From Mnemiopsis leidyi (lineage: Eukaryota > Ctenophora > Tentaculata > Lobata > Bolinopsidae): 29,812 nt of DNA. Location of the stretch: positions 21,638 to 51,449 of the forward strand of contig JH152690.1 in assembly GCA_000226015.1 (NCBI GenBank), in the 5' to 3' direction. The notes below the pieces were generated by a model that searched no databases, was not told where the DNA came from, and worked only from the letters and a program-made list of their open reading frames with translations. Position 1 is the stretch's first letter; the number at the start of each line of letters is the position of its first letter. Shown one piece after another: positions 9,101 through 19,800 of the stretch. Made by a program: the position numbers and the translations under genes.

Positions 9101-11040
9101 ATGAATGCGTAACACATCTAATCAGGAAAATCGACAGCACTCGCAAGACGCAAAATTCAAAAGTAATGCTTCGTTATTGCTCCAGACAAAATTAGGGTAA
9201 CATTTCCGATAAGTGAATAAAAACGGCCACTGTGATGAACACAAGTGGAATAATGGGCTGAAAATATTGCACAAATCGCTTAAAGCTCATTAGTCACATC
9301 AAACTGACAAAACACCATGATCACGATACTATTAGGACTGGACAAAATCAATTCAGGACTGGAAATGTCGATTTCTAATTTGACACATTAAATTCCTTAC
9401 ACGACCTCCTAGACTTCAACAGACAGAATCAGGAGAAGGAACTGCATAATGCATCCTGATCTCTTGGGAAACGATCTACAAAAACCTGAAACATTGCAGG
9501 GTGACGCAAAAATTGATAGACCTGAACATAACTACTACATAACTGTCGACAATACTTAGGGATGTTGGGACACAAACAAAAGAGAGACTGCGAACACTGA
9601 TACGGGACAGGGACATATGGAGGGAGATATCTGCAAAAGATTAGACTCAGTTCCTACTTTGTGGTACATAGTTGTAGAATTTCTGGTAGTGCATTGTCAA
9701 ATGTCAAGGACTGGCCATGTTTCGTAGAAATGCATTGAAAATAATGAAACTGGCATCAGTACCGTCGATATCCGAGATAACAGCCCTTACTGGAATATGT
9801 GATAAGTCAATTCAACTGTGAATTATTTACAGTTAGCTAAAGAGTAGATATTTACTGCTGCCTTCTGCATAAATTATGGGTTCTAAATGTCTTGGACTCT
9901 AAATTTTATAACGGATAAATTAAGGTAAGATTTAAACCAAAAAATCGACTAAATAAAGAAAGGAAAATAGTTTTAATGTCAAGCTCCAAAATTTAGTTTA
10001 GAAATAGTCATTAGCACCGGCAACTATAATGGTAGTACTATGTGGGGAGTGGTCGAGTAGTGAGTCCATAACTCGGTAAATCACCCATTTTGAAAACTGC
10101 TCTTATAGCAATCGAATGTTAGAATTGCACACCTGTGCAAGACACTGACACAGGCAATGATGGCTGATATATGGTATCGGTACTTGTTATAGCACCACTT
10201 ATGTCTTTAAGTTAGGTTTGGAATATTCACGGGTAAGCTATTACTGCTTAACGGGGCATTAAGATAGAAGGTAATTGGAAGTAGTTGCAACACCTGCCTC
10301 GTAATTACGGAGTTTTTTCGAGCTCGTTTAAAATATATGCAAGTGATAGTCTGGTAGTCTGAGTTATTCTAGGTCATGAGGAGCACCCCGGAGCACCCCG
10401 GAGCAAGGTAACATATGGTATCAGCTATTAAAAATAGAATTACACATTTAAACAGAAAAAAGAAAGGATCAAGCTTGATCGAAGAATTTCATTATTAGAC
10501 ATAAACCGTTCAGGAAACTCATAGTTAAGGGCCTGCAAAATCGCTAGCCATAAAATAAGTTTTGAGACCTAAGTTTAACTTTAACTTGTTAGTCATACCC
10601 TTGATTCTATGTCAATAGCGTCTTATAACCGTAACACGGAAAATGCGATAAACTGGTAGTGGCAGGTCAACGGTCTACTAACCAAATCGGTTTGTCGCTT
10701 ATAACTTTTACCCTATATCATGTAGGGTTATTCGGATTGAGAGTGAAAAATTAAACTGACTGAAAGCTTATTTGAAGGTATTTATATAAAACCATTAGTA
10801 CGACGGTGAGTCTAGAATCAAACATTCGCTGAGTAAACGAGATATTCACCAATTTACCATCGATTGAAGATCGTACAGCAGTCAGCTTAAACGGGCCAGG
10901 TAAACGTTTTACGCCATTAGACGGTTTAAAAATGTTCTCTTAAATGCAAATCATATCCATGACTAATGTCCAAACAGCTAAACAGTTCTCCTATCTCCGA
11001 TCTCAAATCAATAATTATGAAAAAAACCTAACATAACACC
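6144..11040. other. long non-coding stretch
   Basis: I see no supported gene on either strand. Short open frames (longest about 93 codons at 7615-7896) have no domain signature or coherent splice sites. It holds small direct repeats: two 22-bp copies at 6647-6689, a GAAAAGGAGAATAGTCAT repeat at 6857-6908, and two 21-bp copies at 8503-8543. A fragment of a dispersed repeat is at 7059-7103. Confidence 0.5.
7059..7103. repeat. dispersed repeat fragment, family B
   Basis: GAACGTTTCTTTAGAAC followed by GGATATCATCTCGTCA. The same arrangement recurs at 29195-29234 (GAACGTTTCGTTAGAAC then GATATAATCTCGTCA). The second half also appears at 28325-28347, inside the 28275-28412 inverted repeat. Confidence 0.6.
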
Positions 11041-11186
11041 TTTTTAACTAAGCGATGAGACAACCTGTAAATGAGATATGAAGATATCCGTACATGAACC
11101 ACCGAACCCATTAGTAATGGAACCTGCAAGTCTTTGACCACGTGCACACTTGGCTCGACATGTGAAATTGCACTGCTGCACGTCTC

Positions 11187-11236
11187 GTTGCCTAGCAACC
11201 AATAGTAACTTCGTCTCGGATAGTAACGATGGCAAC
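11187..11236. promoter_or_regulatory. two RFX/X-box-like sites
   Basis: GTTGCCTAGCAAC at 11187-11199 matches the RFX consensus GTNRCC, spacer, RGYAAC at every position. GTAACGATGGCAAC at 11223-11236 misses it by one base. Paired X-boxes mark promoters of ciliary genes in animals. On the minus strand a consensus-like donor (GTCTG then GTGAGT) follows within about 35 bases of the second site, so a non-coding first exon may lie here. Which gene it would serve is unknown; the GPCR, whose first coding exon is preceded by an acceptor, is one candidate 5.6 kb away. Confidence 0.45.
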
Positions 11237-11240
11237 CCTA

Positions 11241-14200
11241 GCGTTACAACTCCCACTCACCAGACTCCGGCCGTAGCAATGTGAAAATAGAGCGAAACTG
11301 AGCCTCGTGCCGCACACTGGTAGAGTTGTGGACAAATAAGAGTCAGAGATGTTAACACAGTTTAATATGAGACAAGGTTTGGGCTGTAACCAAACAAGAT
11401 TGGATGTGTCACTAGTACTACTTGTGAATAATCATAACTATTTCACTAACTGACTTGCGATAAACATAACGAGCAGCAAATTTAACTCGCTATCCTCGCT
11501 GACATCTAGCTCTTTTCGGCTGCTAATGTGGTAAAATTGATTTTAAATAAAACTACTTGGAACGTTAATACTGCCATTTGACTTACTACTATAGCAAACG
11601 AGACAAGAAACAAACGTGCATCGACCCTAAAATAAAGCTATGAGGAAGAAACGAATTCCTTCGTAGTTATAGTACTGCCGTGCTGGGGTAACTGAAGAAA
11701 TGCTGGGGTCACTGAGGAAGTGCTGGGGTCACTAAAGAAGTGCTGCAGTCACTGAAGAAGTGCTGGGGTCACTAAAGAAGTGCTGCAGTCACTGAAGAAG
11801 TGCTGAGGTCACTGAAACAGTACCCAGCGACAGGAGCAGTTAAGATCCTTTGTCAAACAGGCGAATTATACTCATTTTAGGGACACTTACAAAAGATGTT
11901 AATTATGCACAGTTACAGATGTATTAACTAACTCTCAGTTTAACCAACGACTAAAAATATAAAGAAGACAATGGGACAGACCATTGCCACGGTGCCACTG
12001 TTCGTGTTTACTGTTTTGGGACCTCTTTATAGAGCCGTTCAGTTCAGTTCAGTTTCACTATGTAATCAACTCCTGAATAAGGACCTGTCTCATTGGTTGG
12101 GTGCCGCAGAAAAAGGAGGGGTTGGGCGATTAAGATTGACTTTTTGGCCTAAATCAGGGTGCCTGGTCGAATGCATGAATATTAAGGCGTCATGCCAGTC
12201 ATGTGGTCAAAATTTCAGAATAATCGTCTCGACATTCGACAATTGGTTGAAATTTCTACTATGACCTTTTAACGAAACCCCGGAAGTCCATGGGGTAAAT
12301 CCAGTGACCCAGTGTGTCATGTCAGGGTCAGGACCTTACCACTCAATATAAGAGAAGATCTTAAGAGAAAGTGATATGACATAAAACTCCAGAAAGTCGA
12401 CAAATCAGAGAACACTCCAACTTACAACCAAGACTAAGTCACGTCCTGATATCCCGGGTATGGTAAATCGTATTGTTGCTACCAATCACCAATATGAGGG
12501 GTCCCCAAAATAACTACTCACAATGACAGATACAGTCAATATCGAGATTGTTTGATCTGTCAGTATGTGAGGTGCGGTAGGGCCTGGCTGGCAGGGTTGG
12601 TGCTCCAACCTGAAGTGACGTCACGACCCGTGTAAAGCTCCTGTCACCTCCATGTCAATATGACAATATGTGTTTACGGGGAACACAACAAAGTGACTTG
12701 CTGAGACCCTGTACTGCGAAATAGGCAAACTTAATGAAGGATAAAGGATTTTCCAATTGCACATATATTTATCTCCACTTAGTATCAACAGAAAGCAAAC
12801 AAGAAATCGAAAAACGCCAAGCTTGTCAAAACCTAAATCCACAGAGCGACACAGTACTTTCAACTTTGCACTAAATCTGAAGCCTGCTAAAACGATAACG
12901 CGGTTAAACCCCCGAACGAGAGACGTTGCCTAAAGCTAGAGAAGAAAATGTAGGTATCATGTGCTATGAGTAGGAGAGTAGCCATTTCGAACCTCAAATT
13001 GAGCATGACAACGATAATCACTGTAATGTTGACAAGCTTGGTAATCGTCATCTGTCTTCGCCTGGAGCATGTTAGTAGTAGTACGGTCATTTGCCAGGAC
13101 TAGGCATAATAGGATGTTGTGACGATGTCTAGCTGACTTGGCTGTGAGACTGTAACTGACCCCCGTTTCAGATAGTAGGTTCTTATTGGGCCACAGATTT
13201 ATGAAGCAGAAATTAAAGTTGTTATGCGAAGACGGCTATAACGGTATGAGGTATTTGAATTGGTTGAACTGACAAGTTGTGGATAGGTTTAGCTTAATAG
13301 TAATACCTTAGTAATTTTCAAGTTAAGTTTGTTAATTAAAAAAGTTTTATTAGAAAAATGTAAAATACAGTAAGCACGCTTAGGATAAGCTTCCTAAAAA
13401 TAGCTATAAATAAATGCAGAGGAAAGTGTCAAGTGTGGGCCCTACCAAGGTGAAATTTATCACTAAAAGAAGTAGAAAATTGGCTTCACTCTGTGGTTTT
13501 TCGAACTTTACAGTTCTTGGCAACATCAGAAAACAACATGAAGTTAACTCTGTAAGAAAATGAGTCATACCAAACGGTCTTCCTGCCTTGACAGATAAAA
13601 GCTTTACTGATTTGCACGACAGTTAGAACGTAACCCTAACTAGTCTTTACCTAACTTTACTCCTCTTCCCAGAAGAAAATTAATAAATTTAGCTGACAGT
13701 TACATCATATTCATAAAAATGTGGAACAGACTCAAATAACTACCTCCATTAAAAGTAAGCCAGTAAGGTCCCATAAATAGAAACTGTGATGGACTCTCGG
13801 ACAGTTAATACAATTATTCATCAGCTTTGGGCAACACAATAATTAATATTGGAATTTAAATGAAATTCAAATAAAACCAGTTGTAATAAAAAATGCGATA
13901 AAGGAATGCAACATTCTATCGACGGGAATCCCGAGGAAAATTGGATTTTGACATCAACAACTTTCAGTCGAACCTTGAAACATTCGCTTCACATAATGCG
14001 GTTCAAAACAGAAAAGTGAGTGAATCTACGTTCGTGCGTTATTAAGCAAGGCCCTCAGAGTGCGAGAGTAGTATTGCGTTAAAACACGCTGACAAAGACT
14101 GCTTTCCTCTTATCGGTCTTACAGCGTACAGCTTAAATCTTGATATTCTTATACGAGATTAGGCGTTGCGTCAATATAATGATAAATAATCCTTTCAAGA

Positions 14201-16500
14201 ACAAGGCAAAAAGGCGAACAGTAAACTGGTTCAGTGGTTCATCTTTTCAAAATGTTCCTTTTCGAAACTGGTAGGTGTGATAAAGTGAGCGCTAAGTATG
14301 CTACAAGTTGTAACTAAAAGTACATTGAGGTGACATACAACGGCAACTATAAATATACATAACCCTTCTTTCTTCTGTAAAATACATGCTCCTTAGCCTG
14401 GAATTCACTTTAACGGGGCAAGTTTTATAGCCTGTTGCCCACTTTCATTGGCCAAGTCGAAATTACGCTCCAGTCTCAACTTCTAAAGAGCCACGCTCAC
14501 AATTACAGCGTTTCGAGGTTGACTTTGACTTTGAGTCGATACTATTGCGCTCTGTCCAGGTTTAATAGAGACAGTTAGTGTCAGTTTTATATAAAACATG
14601 GAAAAATCGACTACACGCAAAGTTCCCTGTGATACTTCTTTGTTCCCTACTTCTATCTTTCATAGCCATACTTCTAAGGGCGAAAAAGAAGGGTCCGGGA
14701 AAAACGCGCACTTGTGCGTATTTTTTCCTTCCCCTCGTTTACCACTATTACTATCAGTACACAAATCGATACTGTCTACGTGTTCCGTGGAAGAAATGGG
14801 AGCATAAAGCAATTATAAACATGTCTCATCTGCGAACGGAGAATCCCAGACAGCCACACTGACCGAAAAAGTCATTAAAGAACGGCACGTATCCGATATG
14901 TTTTGCGGAGGATCTTATTTATTGAGCAGTCACATTTAACCAAAGAACAATCTACAAAACCCGAATACTTCGCTCTTCGAAAGAGCCTTAAGTATCTTTG
15001 AGTACGAAGATAAGAAACGCGGCTATTGGTGCAATTACGAAGCTTATAATTGGAACGTTACGTGCTTAGGGAAACAATTTTGCTAGTCTCCGTATTATGT
15101 AAAATGTTGTTCGCAACATCTTCTACCTTGTTGAACTGGTATATCAGCCGTTTTGTGATGTGGCCACAATAACGGAGGTTATTATAACAGAAACAGAAAC
15201 ATAGCATTTTAATAAGATAACATAGTATAACAGACCTGTCCAACAGAATAATGGGTCGGGAAACTTATTGTTAAACAATGCAGATTTTGAAATGGGTTAA
15301 TTCTCCTAATAGTTGTGGATTTTATCTTTATCGATACCGTCAGGAGTACGACGTATTTTTGCACACCATTGATAACTCTACGTTAACCTTTACGTTGAAC
15401 GGCGAGGTATATAAATATTTATACGGGTGAAGTGCGAGAAACTTGACTGTTAGTATACAGGTTTAAATTGTCCAACAAACTCTAAAATTGCAAAACTTCA
15501 ATATAAATCAGTGCCATATTTCATAAGATGCAAGACTGCGACCTTCTAGAAACGGTCTTACTTTTGACCACTTTTTAGTACGTTATACAAAAAAGCCGGA
15601 GAAGTTTTAATTAACAATGCCTTTTCTTCAATGATTTAAAATATTATTATCGACGGACAGTTCTATTTGTAAATAAATAATCCCCCCACTGCATCTAGGC
15701 TATAACCTACAGCTATAGGTGGCTCAACAACATGCAGATGTTACTTATTCCATGTTGAAATATGACGACCGATATTTTACAGAAAGCAGATTTTATCGCA
15801 AAAGCCTCAACAAATATCTTTACATCTGTTTACAATACAAATCGCCTAACCGCGTTGCAATAAAAGTGGTTTTGAGGGTATTAACTTTTCAACATGCTGA
15901 AACGGCGTTTTCTAATAAAAGTAATAACGCAAACACCTTAATTAGATGAAAACCACTTCTTCTAATTCGGTTGCAGATATCATCTTTTACACGTACCGGG
16001 CCGCATTAGGCTCCGCAGTCACTGCTCTGTTTGAACAACCTTAATTGAACGTCTACAGGAAGCTCTGTAAACAGAGTGTGTTTAGGTCTACATTTTTCCT
16101 CACAGTCCAGTGTTTGAGGTTCCCACGTGACCGACGACATACTTATGACGTATATCTAGATTCTAGAGACAGGATAAAATTGCACAATTTAAAAAAAGCT
16201 GCTCAATGAAAATGATGAAAGCTCATTTTCTCTCTACATTTATAGTTATACAGGACCTCAGAGTAACCCTTAGTCTTGTGAGTGTGCCGACAAAGAAAAA
16301 TAACCAATACAAACCAATAAAAAGCTCAGGTCACTACGCTAAATGAAGCATTTGAACTTTGATTGATTGCTAAGACATAGTATCGACAACACAAAAATAA
16401 CATTTTCAGTAACAATACAAAATAAATTGATTTAATGTTAGATAAGTCAAAATACAAAATAATACTCAAAATATTTACCTCCACATAAAACAAAAAATGC
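11241..16500. other. long non-coding stretch
   Basis: No supported gene apart from the doubtful hydrophobic frame near 12950-13080. It contains the 20-bp minisatellite at 11685-11820, a CRE palindrome TGACGTCA at 12616-12623, and a small dyad at 14960-14991 (ATACTT...AAGTAT around CTCT...AGAG). Base composition is that of the introns. Confidence 0.45.
11685..11820. repeat. 20-bp minisatellite
   Basis: About seven head-to-tail copies of GCTGGGGTCACTGAAGAAGT, with GCTGCAGTCACT variants alternating in the middle (a higher-order 40-bp pattern). The unit is not a multiple of three and I see no open frame that uses it. Confidence 0.88.
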
Positions 16501-16524
16501 CGTGTCTCTACACAAAGAATACTC

Positions 16525-16647
16525 AACCTTAGTCACTATGCAAAAGTTCCAGGAGAGATTAAACCTATGACAGTAGTCCGAACTAAACCTTAGTCACTAT
16601 GCAAAAGTTCCAGAAGAGATTAAACCTATGACAGTAGTCGGAACTAA
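16525..16647. repeat. two tandem copies of a 61-bp unit
   Basis: The copy starting at 16525 (AACCTTAGTCACTATGCAAA) is repeated at 16586 with only a few mismatches. It lies about 200 bases beyond the DGKE stop codon, so it may be in the 3' UTR or just past it. Confidence 0.85.
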
Positions 16648-16831
16648 ACGCTAAACACATTAAACAAGATTTGTCTGGTTTAACTACAGAACATCGCAGA
16701 AGTTTCGGGATCGTCACGCGCTGAACAGCGTCCTTCAATCCACCGCAAGTGTACCTTGGTCAAACAGAGAGGCGACCACGAACCACGACTCGAAGACAAA
16801 CAAGCTGCACGCGAAATTCTCACTTTAGAGG

Positions 16832-19800
16832 TCAGGATATTCCTGCGTCCTCTTCACGTTTCATGATGAGCGCGGGAGATTGGGCCGACACCGAGATGAT
16901 GCAGGGAGATTGGTCCCAGGGTTCCCCGTCACATTGAGCAGGGACAAAGCCTGATTTCACCACGATCTGACGAGGGTAGGTGGGTTTAGGGGAGGTTAAA
17001 GAGGTGCTGAGTTTGATGATCACGTGATCCACGTGGTTTGGTTTGCTGATTTGATGGTCACTCTCGCTATCTCTTATCTAAGTTTTGGGAAGGCACTAAA
17101 ACAGTCGGAGAGTTGGACTTGAACACTAAAGGATATGATTGAGAAGTTGGTGGTTGATGTTGGAGTGAAGTTTCTCACGTGTAGGATGCAATGTGTTGTA
17201 TTTGTGGGGTTTCAGACGGCACTTCGACAAAATTAAATCACAAATGGCAATCAGATGAGATTGAGCTCCTTCTAGACACTAACTAATCATATCATATCAC
17301 ATTCATGGTGTTTCTGAATAGTGGCTGGCAAATAACTAAAATGATGTAAACGCTCTAGAAGTGGAGCAGGATGATAACAACCCGCTTTTAGTCCAGCATA
17401 TAAACATCGCTATTCAGGCCTTGGCCAGTAATCAAATTCATCGCGTTCAAAAAAATCAGAGACTTGTAAACTCTTATCCGGAGATAAAACATGCTTTTTC
17501 TTCAATATCATTTTACCGTTCCTTTTTTGAGGCCCCAACCCGTGGGGTGAATACGACTGGTTGCCTTAAGCAATGAACATGAATGGCTGAATCTAGACTT
17601 GAGAGTTATTTACGGTGTGAAATTAATGTGTTAAACAGAAAAGGGATGACAAAAAAACCAAGGTTTAAATGTTCGAGGAAAGTACAAACAAGGTACTTAC
17701 CCTGACGGTCTTAGCTTGGCCAAGTCTACAGGGGTCGGCAAGTCCGACTTGAAGTCTGCCAACGTGTAGGGAAGAGTACAAGCCACAAACTTCTATAAGT
17801 CCGTCGGACGGACTGCGGAAGGGATGTTATGTTCATAGTATCACAGAGGATTTGCAGGTACTAAGAAGGACAATTCTCACTCCTACGACGGTTAATAGCT
17901 CAAATGGTCGTTAGGGATCAGAAAAACAACAGTCATTGAGAAAAACAACTAACCTTTGCTTGCCTGAAACTTCTTCTAGTCCGCTACCAGCCCAGAGATC
18001 GCACCCGCTACTCCAAGAAGCGATGTTAAGTAGCACAATACCTTCCAACTCAGGCAACTCTATCGCTTTACCGTCAAGCTCAACAGCTATTCTCTCATTC
18101 AGTTTGTGACAAACACTCTCGAAGACATCCTTTGTGCCGTATCCTAAATACCACGCCTGAATGTATGGAGTACTTAATGAAGTCCTTATAAAATTGTATA
18201 TATAATTGTACATATATGTCGGAGTTGTGAGGTCAGGTGACATCACAGTGAGCCCACGTAATCGAGTACAACGTAGTAGACGTAAAATGTCACAGAATCA
18301 AGATAGTAACGTACGTGCGCGCATAAACTTACACATAAGAAAAGAAAATGTCGTCCGCGTGCATAGCATACAAGATACTTTGAAACGGGCGAATTTCTGG
18401 CGGGTAACCCGAAATGGATATCGACAAATTCTTATCAGCAGAGAGTAAAAAGGCTCACTGTTTTAGTACCTTATTCAATATTCTGTTCTTAAAGAGTGAG
18501 GGGTTTTCTTCTCTGTTTCGGTGGAAGNNNNNNNNNNNNNNATCAGGGTCTGAAGATAAATAATTGGTACCTGTCATTTATTCAATTATAAATATTCAGA
18601 CTCCATAACAAACATAAAACATAGAAGTACCTAAAAATTCATATAATTGTTGTAACATACATTGCACAAATGTGAGCAGACACATGTCAGCTAAACCGAC
18701 CAAAAATTTTTAAGTTTTAAACTATTTCAAACTATTTCAACACTACAAATTAAATACATTCATTGAGGATACTCTGTATCACTCGATGACGAGTACAAGT
18801 CTTTTTTAGATGGGTTTGTGCATCACAAGAGGAGCTTACTAACGTTACCCACCTCCTTGTACTGTATATTGTGATCAGCATGAGTTTACTCAAAGTTATG
18901 TGTATCCCTCGCTTCACTCAGAAATTATAAAAGTCTAGAGTTAAAGTCTAGAGTTAAAGTTTAGAGTTTACCTTCATTGGACGTTTGATGCCGAAGTAAC
19001 CGTAATTACGGATACTAACGGACCATCTATCGTGTTCTACCGTCCTTGCTCTGCTTATGTCCCACAAAATGTCCTCAATGTCTTCATCAGCATACCCTGG
19101 GAATTTAAGTTTATATATTAAGAAGAAATGAAGAAACAAAGAAGAAATAAAGTAACAAATTTCTTAAATGAAGAAGATCGGTTGTGACAATTCCGAAGAG
19201 GACAACTGACCTGAGCCCCATCCTAAAGATCTAGCAAAGTCGTTACCAGTACCCAGCGGTAACACACAGACCAGCGGTCGAGTCTGAGAAGTATTTTATT
19301 TGTGAGTGAAACTTAAACTTTTGTGAAACTGTACATTTGATGGTGGTGCGTATTATATACTATAAGTATCACAACCATACTTTGTATTGTGTGAGTGTTT
19401 GAAAAGTAATATACGAGCTGAGCTATTGGAGGAGAATTAGTGGGAGCAGGTGTCATTAGTTAATTAAAGCACCGCTTAAACAATAGTAAGTAGTATCATC
19501 GTACTTTAGTCGTAGTGCTAGTTAACGCAGTAGATCAGATGATATACAATTTTATAGTTTCTACAAATGTTAACGTCTCTAGAACTCCACTGGAGCTATG
19601 ATTGATAATGTGTTTAACAACTTAAATTATCTCACTCCTCAAATTGAGAAACTCGTTGATTAAATAAGGTTTTAGCTTTCCTAGTTCAATCAACGAGTAA
19701 AAAAAACTTTGGGAATAAAAGAATTTCTGTTGTTTATAATTAAACTCTTTCTCAACCAATGAAATAAAAATGTTTATGTCGACTTTATTAACGACTTTAA

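Noticed and set aside
11044..11256. 70-codon minus-strand frame with several Cys
   Set aside because: It runs through the X-box sites and has no recognisable domain; the regulatory reading is more economical.
18206..18448. 80-codon plus-strand frame
   Set aside because: Lies mostly in a DGKE intron, opposite strand, with no family signature.
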